A stretch of DNA of 64,000 nucleotides from Noviluteimonas lactosilytica (GCF_020866925.1 NZ_JAJGAK010000002.1:372001-436000); one strand, 5' to 3'. Shown: positions 9,357-18,345, numbered from the stretch's first letter. The notes: generated by a model from the letters alone, not told the origin. Translations and numbers: made by a program.

Positions 9357-9797
9357 CTAGAGATGCATGCGCCACGCATGCAGCATGCGGTCGAGCTGGC
9401 CGAAGGCGTCCTCGAACACGGGGCGCGTCTTGCCGTAGGGATCGGGGATCTCGCTGTCGCCTTCCCACTTGCCGACGAGGTACGACTTGCCGCGCGCCTG
9501 TGGCGCGATCGCGTGGATCGCACCGAGATGACGGCGTTGCATCGCCAGCACGAGGTCGGCTTTCGAGATCATCGCCTCGGTCACTTGCCGGGCGACATGG
9601 TCCTTGCCGGTGTGCCCGTGCGACGCCAGCACCATCTCGGCGAGCGGATCGATCGGGTTGCCGACGAGCGCGGCCAGGCCCGCCGACTCGACGACGACGT
9701 CGCTGTCTTCGCCCCCGAGGTGGTGGCGCAACACGACTTCGGCCATGGGCGATCGGCAGATGTTGCCGACGCAGACGATCAGGATGCGATGGATCAT
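9357..9797 (-). CDS. Low-molecular-weight protein tyrosine phosphatase (Wzb type)
   Basis: A 146-residue cytoplasmic phosphatase. The N-terminal P-loop reads C9-VGNIC-R15-S16, with the nucleophile Cys9 and phosphate-binding Arg15. The general-acid loop DPYG is present near residues 118-121. Members of this family remove phosphate from the tyrosine tail of Wzc-type kinases, and a Wzc gene lies on the same strand about 2.7 kb downstream, so this is the likely pair. About 250 bp separate it from the next gene, so it may be transcribed independently. Confidence 0.93.
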   Translation of the reverse strand: MIHRILIVCVGNICRSPMAEVVLRHHLGGEDSDVVVESAGLAALVGNPIDPLAEMVLASHGHTGKDHVARQVTEAMISKADLVLAMQRRHLGAIHAIAPQARGKSYLVGKWEGDSEIPDPYGKTRPVFEDAFGQLDRMLHAWRMHL

Positions 9798-9845
9798 GGG
9801 TCGAGTGTAACCGTGACCCTGTGTCGCCTTCGCCGACTCGCGACT

Positions 9846-10892
9846 TCAGGGCGAAGGCACCACCGCGACGACCGCGTTCGCCTCCTGCGTGCCGTAGGCG
9901 AAGCGCGTGAACCCCGGCGACCACGCGACGGGTGACGTCACGCGCGTGCCCGTGCCCGCACCGAACACATGCCGCAACGCGCCGTCGGACACGCGCCAGA
10001 AGCGGATCAGGCCGCGATGCGCGGTGCTGCCGTCGGGCGCGGGGAAGGTCTGGTCGCCGCTCGTGACCAGGCGCGTCCCGCCCGGCGAGAAGCGCACGCC
10101 GACGACCGTCTCGAAGCGATCGGCGTTCGGGAAGCGCCGCACCACCGCACCGTCGGACACGCGGAACAGCGTCGTTTCGTTCGGCCAGTTCGACCACGCG
10201 GCCAGGCGCGTGTTGTCGGGCGAGAACGCCATCGGCGACACGCCGTGCGTCCTTCCCCCGGTGAGCAGGCGCAGCACAGTGCCGTCGCTGCGTCGCTGGA
10301 GCGTGATCGTCCCCTGCGAGGCGGACGCCTGCAGCGTGCCGTCGGGCGAGAACACCCAGTTCGTGGTGATCTTGTCGTAGCCGGTGCCGATGACGCGCAC
10401 GACGGAGAAGTCGGACAGGCGCCAGCGCGAGAAGCCAGTGTCGCCCGTGCTCGCGGTCAATTGTGCGTCCGGCGCGAAGCGCACGATTTCGCTTGGCGCA
10501 ATGGTCACGACGAGCGACCCGAGGAACACGCCATCGGAGGCGCGATGCACGCGATACGCGAGCGGGCGGTTCGCGTTGTACGTCGCCAGTTGCGTGCCAT
10601 CGATCGAATACACGAGGTGTTCGATGCCGCCGATGCGGTCGGGTTGTTGTTTGAGCTCCCACGCGAGCGCGCCACTGGACGCCACGCGCACGCGGATCCA
10701 GCGATCCGCCGAACCGAACGCGACGCGCGCGCCCGTGCCCGGCGACCAGGCGACACCGCGGATCGGATACGGATAGTTGGGAAGATGGACGCCGGGGATC
10801 GACCACACGATCTGCGGCGCCGCCTGTGCATGCAGCCCGGCGGCGAGCGCCATGCCGAACAACAGCGTGAAAACGGGACGATGGAAACGCAT
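9846..10892 (-). CDS. Exported WD40-like beta-propeller protein
   Basis: A 348-residue protein with a Sec signal peptide (MRFHRPVFTLLFGMALAAG, cleavage near LHAQA) and repeats of about 45 residues: GVAWSPGTGARVAFGSADRW, VFSPDGTLQASASQGTITL, AFSPDNTRLAAWSNWP, RFSPGGTRLVTSGDQTF and AWSPGFTRFAYGTQ. The recurring xxFSPDGTRLA strand is typical of WD40/YVTN propellers. It probably folds as a six- or seven-bladed propeller in the periplasm or outside the cell and acts as a binding scaffold. No catalytic motif is visible. It lies 48 bp upstream of the phosphatase on the same strand but has no obvious functional link. Confidence 0.75.
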   Translation of the reverse strand: MRFHRPVFTLLFGMALAAGLHAQAAPQIVWSIPGVHLPNYPYPIRGVAWSPGTGARVAFGSADRWIRVRVASSGALAWELKQQPDRIGGIEHLVYSIDGTQLATYNANRPLAYRVHRASDGVFLGSLVVTIAPSEIVRFAPDAQLTASTGDTGFSRWRLSDFSVVRVIGTGYDKITTNWVFSPDGTLQASASQGTITLQRRSDGTVLRLLTGGRTHGVSPMAFSPDNTRLAAWSNWPNETTLFRVSDGAVVRRFPNADRFETVVGVRFSPGGTRLVTSGDQTFPAPDGSTAHRGLIRFWRVSDGALRHVFGAGTGTRVTSPVAWSPGFTRFAYGTQEANAVVAVVPSP

Positions 10893-11039
10893 GGCGCACC
10901 TCCGGTCATGCGTAGATGTGCATCCGGTGGATGCGGCGTGCCGGCCGCGCGGTTCACTTCGCCGCCGGGGTTTTCGAACCTGAACGCTCGCCGCGAATCA
11001 TTAATGCTCGGTTTGCCCGGCGCATGGGAAAACGCACGG

Positions 11040-11318
11040 ATGCCGAACGACCACCAATCGGAAGAAGCGCGACCCGGGCTCACGGAAGTCCATTTCGTCG
11101 GCGGTCCCTTGCACCGGCGCCGGGTGGTCATGGCCGACCCCGAGCCCGACATGCCGCTCGAATTCTCCGGGCAGGCGATCGTGTATTCGCGCCGGAGGGT
11201 CGAGCACGTTCGTCGCGACGATGCGTCGGTGCAGATCGCGACCTACGCGCCGCACGGCACCACCGACGAAGAGTTCGCGCGATTGCTCGCGGACGCCACG
11301 CGGCCGGGGAACATGTGA
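11040..11318 (+). CDS. Small hypothetical protein, 92 residues
   Basis: Begins MPNDHQSEEARPGLTEVHF and contains VGGPLHRRRVVM followed by alternating hydrophobic strands (QAIVYSRRRVEHV, ASVQIATYAPHG), giving a small all-beta look. It is charged, lacks signal peptide or membrane segment, and ends TRPGNM. I do not recognise the family. The GGPLHxRxV segment recalls short proteins seen in prophage-like or accessory DNA. An in-frame ATG at 11004 would add 12 residues. It is divergent from the propeller gene and 27 bp before the next gene, which may be co-transcribed. Confidence 0.5.
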   Translation: MPNDHQSEEARPGLTEVHFVGGPLHRRRVVMADPEPDMPLEFSGQAIVYSRRRVEHVRRDDASVQIATYAPHGTTDEEFARLLADATRPGNM

Positions 11319-11345
11319 TCATTGCGCGCCGCCCCATGGACACGG

Positions 11346-11870
11346 ATGCCAATGAAAGCGATCGCGCGTTGTTTCCTGCCGTTGATGCTTGCCGCCACCG
11401 CCCTGCCCGCTTTCGCCGCGGAACCCACCGCCGCCGCGCAGCTTGACCACCCCGAGATCCGCGCGGTGATCGAGTCGTTCCGCACGTCGATCATCGAACG
11501 CGACAAGCCGCGCTTCCTCGCCTTGTTCGTGCAGCCCGACCTGCCGTGGCAATCGGTGCTCGGCGATTCGAGCCTCGCGCAACTCAAGGCCAGGCGCCCG
11601 GAAGCCGTCAAGGCCCGCTACAAGCCCGACAACAATCCGACCGCCTTCATCGATTCGATCGTGAAGAGCGAGAAGCGCAGCGAAGAGACGTTCGACAACA
11701 TCCGCATCGACGCCGACGCGGACGTCGCCGCCGTGAGCTTCGACTATGCGTTCCTCTCCGACGGCAAGGAGACGAACCGGGGCCAGGAAAGCTGGCTGCT
11801 CGTGCGCACGGAGGACGGCTGGAAGATCACCACGCTCGCCTACTCGATCAACGTGCCGGCGGCGCAGTAA
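11346..11870 (+). CDS. Exported NTF2-like (SnoaL/DUF4440-type) protein
   Basis: A 174-residue protein with a signal peptide (MPMKAIARCFLPLMLAATAL, AFAAE cleavage). The mature part follows the cone-shaped NTF2-like pattern: helix IRAVIESFRTSIIERDKPRF, LFVQPDLPWQSVLG, then strands ADVAAVSFDYAFLSDG and QESWLLVRTEDGWKITTLA. The closing WxxxxxDGWKIxxLxYS motif is typical of the SnoaL/DUF4440 fold. Likely a small periplasmic ligand-binding or enzyme-like domain; substrate unknown. ATG codons at 11346 and 11352 are both possible. Confidence 0.7.
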   Translation: MPMKAIARCFLPLMLAATALPAFAAEPTAAAQLDHPEIRAVIESFRTSIIERDKPRFLALFVQPDLPWQSVLGDSSLAQLKARRPEAVKARYKPDNNPTAFIDSIVKSEKRSEETFDNIRIDADADVAAVSFDYAFLSDGKETNRGQESWLLVRTEDGWKITTLAYSINVPAAQ

Positions 11871-11875
11871 CGACA

Positions 11876-11899
11876 AGCGCCCCGCCCGCGCGGGGCGCT
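11876..11899. terminator. Hairpin between convergent genes
   Basis: A perfect 10-bp GC stem (11876-11885 with 11890-11899, loop CCGC) sits between the plus-strand NTF2-like gene and the minus-strand sulfatase. It can act in both directions, but neither side has a T-tract. Confidence 0.5.
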
Positions 11900-11914
11900 C
11901 GCTGCAGGTCGCGC

Positions 11915-13435
11915 TCAACTCTTCGGCATCATCGCTTCGATGACGTTGTCGATGCTGAAACTCGCCGAACGCGCGCGTGGCGGGAACTCCTTGAAGCTTT
12001 CCAGCCACTTCATGAGCAACGGCGGCGCGCCGTACATCAGGTAGTTCTGCTGCATGAACCACGAGTCGTACAGGAAGCTTTCGGTGCCGCGCTCGAAGGG
12101 ATCCGCGCGCAGGTCGAAGAACCGCGGGATGCGCATCTGCGAGAACGGCTCGCGCCAGGCTTCGAGCCCTTGCGTGCGCTGCTCCGTGAACACGATCTTG
12201 AACCTTCCGACGCGCATCGCCAGGCAATCGCCGTCGTCGCTCCAGTAGATGAAGGCTTCGCGCGGCGACTTGTCCTGTCTGCCGGACAGGAACGGCAACA
12301 GGTTCTCGCCGTCGAGGTGGACCTTGTAGGTCTTGCCCCCCATCTCGAATCCCTTCTTCACCTTCTCGACCAGTTCGGTCTCGCCATTGGCGGCGGCGAA
12401 TGTCGGAATGAAGTCCTGCAGCGACGCGATCTCGTTGATCACGCGCCCGGGTTCGATCACGCCGGGCCAGCGCATCACGCACGGCACGCGCCAGCCGCCT
12501 TCCCAGTTGGTGTCCTTCTCGCCGCGGAACGGTGTCGTGCCGCCATCGGGCCACGTGCACACTTCGGCGCCGTTGTCGGTGGTGAACACGACGATGGTGT
12601 TGTCGACGACGCCGAGGTCGTCGAGCTTCTTCAGCAGCTGTCCGACATAGCCATCCAGTTCGACCATGCCGTCGGGATACAGCCCGAGGCCCGTCTTTCC
12701 TTTCGACGACGGCTTGAGATGCGTGAACACGTGCATGCGCGTCGGGTTGAAGTAGCAGAACCAGGGCTCTCCCGCCGCATGCTTGCGATCGATGAAGTCC
12801 AGCGCCGCGGCGAGGAATTCCTCGTCGACGGTTTCCATGCGCTCCTTCGGCAGCGGCCCGGTGTTTTCGATCGTCTGCTTGCCGACCTTGCCGAAGTGTT
12901 CGTCGACGGTCGCATCGTCCTTGTCCGTCGCCTTGCAGCGCAGGACGCCGCGCGGGCCGAAGCGCTTGGTGAATTTCGGATCCTTCGGCCAGTTGTCGTA
13001 ATAAGGCTCCTCTTCGGCATTGAGGTGATAGAGGTTGCCGAAGAACTCGTCGAAGCCATGCACGGTGGGCAGGTGCTCGTTGCGATCGCCGAGGTGGTTC
13101 TTGCCGAATTGCCCGGTCGCGTAACCGAAGTACTTCATGAAGTTGCCGACGCTCGGATCTTCGAAACTCAGGCCCAACGTCGCGCCCGGCATGCCGACCT
13201 TCGTCAGGCCGGTGCGAATCGGCGATTGGCCGGTGATGAACGCCGCGCGGCCCGCGGTGCAACTCTGCTGGCCGTAGAAGTCGGTGAACTTCGCGCCTTC
13301 GCGCGCGATGCGATCGATGTTGGGCGTTTCGTAACCCATCACCCCGCCGTGGTAGCAGCTCGCGTTGAACCAGCCGATGTCGTCGGCCATGATGAACAGG
13401 ACGTTGGGCTTTTGCGCGGCGGCTTTGGCGGCCAT
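11915..13435 (-). CDS. Type I sulfatase (arylsulfatase family)
   Basis: A 506-residue member of the alkaline-phosphatase superfamily. NVLFIMADDIGW (about 11-22) supplies the metal-binding Asp pair. QQSCTAGRAAFITG contains C59-T-A-G-R, the CxAxR-type motif whose Cys is matured to formylglycine. GFDEFFGNLYHL and TTDNGAEVCTWPDG give further conserved blocks. It should hydrolyse a sulfate ester, but the substrate is unknown. No signal peptide is visible (start MAAKAAAQKPN), which is unusual for a sulfatase. A second, longer sulfatase lies 2.2 kb upstream on the same strand, separated by an M13 peptidase. Confidence 0.9.
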   Translation of the reverse strand: MAAKAAAQKPNVLFIMADDIGWFNASCYHGGVMGYETPNIDRIAREGAKFTDFYGQQSCTAGRAAFITGQSPIRTGLTKVGMPGATLGLSFEDPSVGNFMKYFGYATGQFGKNHLGDRNEHLPTVHGFDEFFGNLYHLNAEEEPYYDNWPKDPKFTKRFGPRGVLRCKATDKDDATVDEHFGKVGKQTIENTGPLPKERMETVDEEFLAAALDFIDRKHAAGEPWFCYFNPTRMHVFTHLKPSSKGKTGLGLYPDGMVELDGYVGQLLKKLDDLGVVDNTIVVFTTDNGAEVCTWPDGGTTPFRGEKDTNWEGGWRVPCVMRWPGVIEPGRVINEIASLQDFIPTFAAANGETELVEKVKKGFEMGGKTYKVHLDGENLLPFLSGRQDKSPREAFIYWSDDGDCLAMRVGRFKIVFTEQRTQGLEAWREPFSQMRIPRFFDLRADPFERGTESFLYDSWFMQQNYLMYGAPPLLMKWLESFKEFPPRARSASFSIDNVIEAMMPKS

Positions 13436-13468
13436 GTGACTGACCTCTTTGCGGACGAGGTCGAAATG

Positions 13469-13499
13469 TTCGGACGCGGCGAGGTTCGCCGCGTCCGAA
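13469..13499. other. 14-bp perfect hairpin ahead of the sulfatase gene
   Basis: Arms 13469-13482 and 13486-13499 are perfectly complementary with a three-base loop. It lies in the 119-bp gap between the M13 peptidase stop and the sulfatase start. No T-run follows on the minus strand, so it could be a weak terminator, a processing site or a leader structure. Confidence 0.55.
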
Positions 13500-13554
13500 A
13501 TTTGCCGTATCTCGCCTACGTAAAATTACTGGCCGCGCAGGCGAGGATCCCGCA

Positions 13555-15618
13555 TCACCACACTTCGCAGCGATCCTTCTCCGCCCGCACCATCGGCGCA
13601 TCGGCCTTGCACTGGAACGCTTCGCGGAACGCGGGCAGGTTCGACACCGGCCCGTTCACGCGGTACTTCGCGACCGGATGCGGATCGCCCTGGATCATCG
13701 TGCGCTGCGTTTCCATGCGCGTCTCGTCGCCGCGGAATTGCCCCCACGCGATGAAGAACTGCTGTTCGGGCGTGAAGCCGTCGAGCGTCGGCTCCGGCCC
13801 CTTGCCCTCGCGTGACTTCAGGTATGCGCGGTACGCGATCTTCGCGCCGGCGAGATCGCCGATGGATTCGCCGAGCACCAGCTTGCCGTTGTGGTGCACG
13901 CCCGGTTCGATCTCGTAGCCCTCGAACTGGTCGACCACGCACTGGCCCTTCGCCTGGAACTGCTTGTTGTCCTCGGGCGTCCACCAGTTGGCGAGGCGTC
14001 CCTGCGCGTCGAACTGCGCGCCCTGGTCGTCGAAGCCGTGGCTGATTTCGTGGCCGATCACCACGCCGATCGCGCCGTAGTTGACCGCGTCGGTGGCGGT
14101 CACGTCGAACGCGGGCGGCTGCAGGATGCCCGCGGGGAACACGATCTCGTTCTGCAGCGGGTTGTAGTAGGCGTTCGAAGTCGGCGGCGTCATGCCCCAG
14201 CGGCTGCGGTCGGTCGGCTTGCCGACCTGGCTGCGGTTGTCCGCGACGTTCCAGCGCGATGCGGCGACGACGTTGTCCCACGCGGAGTCGCGCGAAACGA
14301 CCACGCCCTTGTAGTCCTTGAACTTGTCCGGATAACCGAGCTTGGGGAAGAACGTGGCGCGCTTCTCCAACGCCTTCTTCTTCGTCGCTTCGTCCATCCA
14401 GTCGAGCTCGCGGATCGTGTCGTCCATCGCCAGCAGGATGTTCTTCACCATCTCCTGCATGCGCGACTTCGCTTCCGGCGGGAAATACTTCTCGACGTAC
14501 TTCTGCCCGAGCGCTTCGCCGAGCTGGTTGTCGGTGGCCTCGGCGCAGCGCTTCCAGCGCGGCTTGATCTGCGTGGTGCCCGCGAGGAACTTGCCGTTGA
14601 AGGCGAAGTTCTCCTCGACGAACGGCCTGGACAGCGAGTCCGCCGCGGCGTGGAGGATCTGCCAGCGCAGGTAGGGCTTCCATTGCGCCAACGGTGTCGT
14701 CGCCAGTTCCTTGTCGACCTGCTGCACGAACTTCGGCTGCATCACGTTGACCGCGTCGTGCGGCATGTTCGCTGCGTCGAAGTACGCCGCCCAGTCGAAC
14801 GCGGGCGCGAGCTTCGCAAGGTCGGCGAACGCGGTCGGGTGATCCTGCAACTGCGGATCCCGCAACTGCACGTTGTCGAACGAGGCTTCGGCCAGGCGCT
14901 TCTCGAACGCGAACACGGTGTCGGCGTCCTGCTTCGCCTGTTCCGGCGCGAGGCCCGCGAGTTCGAACATCTTCGCGACATGCACGAGGTACTTCGCGCG
15001 CGCTTCGACGAAACGCGGTTCGGTCTTGAGGTAGTAATCGCGGTCGGGCATGCCCAGGCCGCTGGCGTAGACGTGCGCGATGGTCTTCGACGGTTCGTGC
15101 AGGTCTTCGCTGGCGTAGACGCCGAACGGCACCGTCACGCCCACGGCGTGCAGCTTGCCGATTTCGCGCTGCAGGCCGGCCGTGTCCTGGATCGCATCGA
15201 CGTCGGCGAGCCACGGCTGGACCGGCTTGCTGCCGAGCGCATCGACGCGCGACTCGTCCATGCACGCGGCATAGAAGTCGCCGGCGAGCTGCCCCGCGCT
15301 CCCCTGCGGCCAGTCGGTCTTCGCCGACAACTCGGTCAGGATGTCGCGGACGTGTTCCTTGTTGACCTCGCCCGACTCCCAGCGGCGGCTCCAGCGGTCC
15401 ATGTAGTCGGGAATCGGGTTCTGCTGCCGCCATGCGCCGTTGGCGTAATCGAAGAAGTCAGTGCAGGCATCGGCGTTGCGGTTGATGTCGCCGGGTTGGA
15501 TCCCGTGCAACTCGCCGGCCGAAACGGTGGCGACTGCGAGCAAAGCGACGAGCGGGAGACTGGGCCTGATCACGGGCGACTTGCTCCTTGCTGGTTGGGT
15601 GCCCGCACTATGCCGCAT
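13555..15618 (-). CDS. M13-family zinc metallopeptidase (neprilysin/PepO-like)
   Basis: A 687-residue protein. Zinc ligands and catalytic residue lie in VIGHEISHGFDDQ (H523, E524, H527), with the third ligand in GESIGDLAGAKIAY (E584; the family usually has ENxAD). The NEIVFPAGILQPPAFD block and the C-terminal CEVW end are also family hallmarks. The N-terminus has a basic stretch then LPLVALLAVATVSAG, a signal peptide, so it is probably periplasmic or a secreted peptidase for peptides. The first ATG at 15618 gives a long n-region; a start nearer residue 15 is possible. Length fits the family. Confidence 0.93.
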   Translation of the reverse strand: MRHSAGTQPARSKSPVIRPSLPLVALLAVATVSAGELHGIQPGDINRNADACTDFFDYANGAWRQQNPIPDYMDRWSRRWESGEVNKEHVRDILTELSAKTDWPQGSAGQLAGDFYAACMDESRVDALGSKPVQPWLADVDAIQDTAGLQREIGKLHAVGVTVPFGVYASEDLHEPSKTIAHVYASGLGMPDRDYYLKTEPRFVEARAKYLVHVAKMFELAGLAPEQAKQDADTVFAFEKRLAEASFDNVQLRDPQLQDHPTAFADLAKLAPAFDWAAYFDAANMPHDAVNVMQPKFVQQVDKELATTPLAQWKPYLRWQILHAAADSLSRPFVEENFAFNGKFLAGTTQIKPRWKRCAEATDNQLGEALGQKYVEKYFPPEAKSRMQEMVKNILLAMDDTIRELDWMDEATKKKALEKRATFFPKLGYPDKFKDYKGVVVSRDSAWDNVVAASRWNVADNRSQVGKPTDRSRWGMTPPTSNAYYNPLQNEIVFPAGILQPPAFDVTATDAVNYGAIGVVIGHEISHGFDDQGAQFDAQGRLANWWTPEDNKQFQAKGQCVVDQFEGYEIEPGVHHNGKLVLGESIGDLAGAKIAYRAYLKSREGKGPEPTLDGFTPEQQFFIAWGQFRGDETRMETQRTMIQGDPHPVAKYRVNGPVSNLPAFREAFQCKADAPMVRAEKDRCEVW

Positions 15619-15652
15619 GGAAGCGGCCGCAGGAACGGCTCACGGCCGCCCG

Positions 15653-17974
15653 TCAGTCCCTGGCCAACCTCGCCGCGAACTTGCGCTCCAGGTCGACGTA
15701 CGCGTCGTCCGCCACGTCGTAGATCACCTTGTGGATCTTCCCGTTGCGGAAGCCGAAGCCGGAGTCGTATGCCGTCGTCACCGGGTCGCCTGCGTCGTAA
15801 CCGATCGCCAACCCCTCGCCCGCCAGCGCGTAATGGCCGGACTGCGTGCGGAAGTCGGCGTCGGAGACAGGCTTGTCGTCCACGTACAGCGTCATCTTGC
15901 CGAGCGTTTCGTTGTCCTTGCCCATCCCGCGTTTCTCGAAGCCGACGCCTACGAGATGCTTGCCTGTCGTCGGCAACGGGCCGACGAGCTTCTGTTCCGG
16001 CGGAATGCCGAGGAAGTTGTAGACGAAGTGCAGCTCGCCGCCTTTCGCGAACAAGGAGTACCCGCCGAAGCGCGAGCCCTGCGAAGCGATCACGCCCTGC
16101 GCATCCTTTTCGAAGTCGACTTCGGCGATGATCTTGAACGACGCACCTAGCGTGCGCGCCGCGGAAGCCTCGGGCACTTCGGTCGTATCGGGGTAGTACA
16201 CGTAGCGCCCGTTCGAAGGCGGCGCGACCTTGTATTCGATCTCGTGGATGCCGACGACACCGTAATCGTCGAGCGGCAACACGTCGTTCTTCTTCGCCTC
16301 GTCCATCCACAACGCGACGAGCGCCTCGACCTTCTCCGGGTGCTGCGCTGCAAGGTCGTGCGCCTCCGCACGATCCTCGTCGACGTTGAACAGCTGCCAG
16401 CGATCCTGGTCGAACTTGCCGACGTTGATCATCGGCCCGTGTTCCGACGATACCTTCCAGCCCTTGTGCCACAGCCCGCGCGTGCTGAGCATCTCGTAGT
16501 ACTGCGTTTCCTTGCGCGTCGGCGCGTTCGCGTCGTCGAAGCTGTAACGCATCGACACGCCGGCCAGCGGCGTCTGCCGCATGCCGTCGACGACATCGGG
16601 GAACGCAACGCCGCAGCATTCGAGGATCGTGGGCACGATGTCCGTGCAGTGATGGTACTGGTGGCGCAGTTCGCCCTTCGCCTGGATGCCCTTCGGCCAA
16701 TGGATGACCATCGGATCGCAGGTGCCGCCGGCGTAGTTCGCATAGCGCTTGAACATGCGGTACGGCGTGCTGAAGGCCACGGCCCAGCCGGTGGGGTAAT
16801 GGTTGTAGGTGTCGGGCGAACCGAGCTTGTCGATCATCGCCAGGTTGGAGGCGATGTCGTCGGGATATCCGTTGAAGAAGCGGTTCTCGTTGACCGAACC
16901 GTTCGGGCTGCCTTCGCCCGACGCACCGTTGTCGGCGCAATAGAAGATCAGCGTGTTGTCGAGCTGGCCTGACTCTTCGAGGTAATCGATGACGCGCCCG
17001 ACCTGCACGTCGGTGTATTCGGAGAACGCGGCGTACACCTCGGCCATGCGCGCGAACAGGCGCTTCTCGTCGGCGGACAGCGTGTCCCACGGCCGCATCG
17101 TGTCGGCTTCCACGCACGTTTCCGGCGACATCGGATTGATCGGCGTGAGTCCGGTGCCCTCGGGAAGGATGCCGCGTTCGATCATCCGCGCAAGCACCCA
17201 CTCGCGGTACGCCTCGTAACCGTCGTCGAACTTCCCCTTGTACTTCTCGATGTAGTCCTTCGGCGCGTGATGCGGGGCGTGGTTCGCGCCGGGGCAGTAC
17301 CAGAGGTACCACGGCTTGTCGGCGCGCGATTGCTTGGTGTCGCGGATGAAGGAGATCGCTTTGTCGGCGATGTCGCTGGAGAAGTGGTAGCCGTCCTCGG
17401 GCAGCTTCGGTTGCTGCACGAAGTGGTTGTCTTCGATCAGCTCGGGGAACCACTGGTTGGTTTCGCCGCCGATGAACCCGTAGAAGCGGTCGTAACCGAG
17501 ACCGAGCGGCCAGCTCTTGCGATTGGCGCCGATGTCGAAGGCGTCGACCGGCACGTTGTGGTTCTTGCCGACCCAGAACGTGCTCCACCCCGCGTCGCGC
17601 AACACGGTGGCCATGGTCGCGATCGACGTCGGGATGTGGCCGGAGTATCCGGGATAGCCGGCCGCCGATTCGGCGATGGTGCCGAAGCCATTCTGGTGGT
17701 GGTTCCGCCCGGTGAGGAAACACGAACGCGTCGGCGAGCAGACCGAGGTCGTGTGCCATTGCGTGTAGGTCAGCCCGTTCTTCGCGAGACGATCGAGCGT
17801 GGGCATCTCGATGCGACCGCCGTACGGCGACCACGCTGCCTGGCCGGTGTCGTCGTAGAGGATGACGAGGACGTTCGGCGCGCCCGCAGGCGCCTGCCTG
17901 TCGAGGAACGCGGGCCAATCGGCCTTCGAATCGCGGATGTCGAGGGCAATCGTGCCGTTGAACTTGCTCGCCAT
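15653..17974 (-). CDS. Large type I sulfatase (arylsulfatase family)
   Basis: A 773-residue sulfatase. VLVILYDDTGQAAWSPYGG holds the metal-binding Asp pair (D41, D42). SVCSPTRSCFLTGR holds the formylglycine motif C79-SPTR. The HHAP block and FYCADNGASGEGSPNGSVNE follow the family order. Residues beyond about 560 form an extra beta-rich C-terminal domain (ASFKIIAEVDFEKDAQGVI, LYVDDKPVSDADF) resembling a concanavalin-like module. The ATG at 17974 (MASKFNGTIALDIRDSKADW) was preferred to one ten codons earlier. No signal peptide is seen. The substrate is unknown. It starts 35 bp upstream of the M13 gene, so co-transcription is possible. Confidence 0.9.
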   Translation of the reverse strand: MASKFNGTIALDIRDSKADWPAFLDRQAPAGAPNVLVILYDDTGQAAWSPYGGRIEMPTLDRLAKNGLTYTQWHTTSVCSPTRSCFLTGRNHHQNGFGTIAESAAGYPGYSGHIPTSIATMATVLRDAGWSTFWVGKNHNVPVDAFDIGANRKSWPLGLGYDRFYGFIGGETNQWFPELIEDNHFVQQPKLPEDGYHFSSDIADKAISFIRDTKQSRADKPWYLWYCPGANHAPHHAPKDYIEKYKGKFDDGYEAYREWVLARMIERGILPEGTGLTPINPMSPETCVEADTMRPWDTLSADEKRLFARMAEVYAAFSEYTDVQVGRVIDYLEESGQLDNTLIFYCADNGASGEGSPNGSVNENRFFNGYPDDIASNLAMIDKLGSPDTYNHYPTGWAVAFSTPYRMFKRYANYAGGTCDPMVIHWPKGIQAKGELRHQYHHCTDIVPTILECCGVAFPDVVDGMRQTPLAGVSMRYSFDDANAPTRKETQYYEMLSTRGLWHKGWKVSSEHGPMINVGKFDQDRWQLFNVDEDRAEAHDLAAQHPEKVEALVALWMDEAKKNDVLPLDDYGVVGIHEIEYKVAPPSNGRYVYYPDTTEVPEASAARTLGASFKIIAEVDFEKDAQGVIASQGSRFGGYSLFAKGGELHFVYNFLGIPPEQKLVGPLPTTGKHLVGVGFEKRGMGKDNETLGKMTLYVDDKPVSDADFRTQSGHYALAGEGLAIGYDAGDPVTTAYDSGFGFRNGKIHKVIYDVADDAYVDLERKFAARLARD

Positions 17975-18111
17975 GGCCGTTTCCTTCGGTCGAGGGAGCG
18001 ACAAATTCTCGGCGAGGCCCCAAGCGCGGCACGACCGTAAATCCCGAGGGCGCGGCCCAGTAAATCTACGGGGGCCGGAATGGCGGACCCGGCGGGTCCG
18101 CAGTCATCCAG

Positions 18112-18139
18112 AAACAAAAAGCCCCGCTTGCGCGGGGCT
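18112..18139 (-). terminator. Terminator of tRNA-Thr
   Basis: An 8-bp GC stem (18120-18127 with 18132-18139, loop TTGC) followed on the minus strand by TTTTTGTTTC. It sits ten bases past the CCA end of the tRNA. The plus-strand side also has a T-rich tail, so it may work both ways. Confidence 0.85.
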
Positions 18140-18148
18140 CTTTGTTTT

Positions 18149-18224
18149 TGGTGCCGGAAATAGGAATCGAACCTACGACCTACGCATTACGAATGCGCCG
18201 CTCTACCGACTGAGCTATTCCGGC
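18149..18224 (-). tRNA. tRNA-Thr (anticodon CGT), island-restored copy
   Basis: A 76-nt cloverleaf with encoded CCA. The acceptor stem is GCCGGAA paired with TTCCGGC, the T-loop is TTCGATT, and the anticodon loop TTCGTAA has CGT at 18189-18191, decoding ACG. The 5' half up to the anticodon comes from the left end of the integrated island and the 3' half is the resident part. The island thus rebuilds a complete tRNA at this junction. The D-loop differs by one base from the broken half at 34915-34952. Confidence 0.95.
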
Positions 18225-18226
18225 GA
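18187..18226. repeat. Left attachment repeat (attL-like, in tRNA-Thr)
   Basis: A 40-bp segment from the anticodon loop to two bases beyond the tRNA 5' end is repeated directly at 34915-34954 with a single mismatch (18208 G versus 34936 A, D-loop). Together they bound the island. Confidence 0.85.
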
Positions 18227-18237
18227 AGTCGGGCATT

Positions 18238-18345
18238 TTATTGGTCCACGAGCGTCAGGCGCAACTCCTTGGGCAGCGCGAAGACCATGTCCTCGGGTTT
18301 TCCGTCCAGTTCGCGGACGCCACCGGCCCCCAGTTCACGCAGGCG
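18238..18345 (-). pseudogene. ispH: Foreign 3' fragment of ispH (last 35 codons plus stop)
   Basis: The fragment reads ...[20 protein letters not shown]... and ends LTLVDQ then TAA. It is identical in protein sequence to the resident IspH C-terminus, which ends LTLVD, apart from one extra Gln. About 14 of 102 aligned bases differ, at silent positions by my reading. It therefore descends from a functional ispH of a related species, not from a decayed local copy. It sits just upstream of the restored tRNA-Thr, in the same order as resident ispH and its tRNA. Confidence 0.88.
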
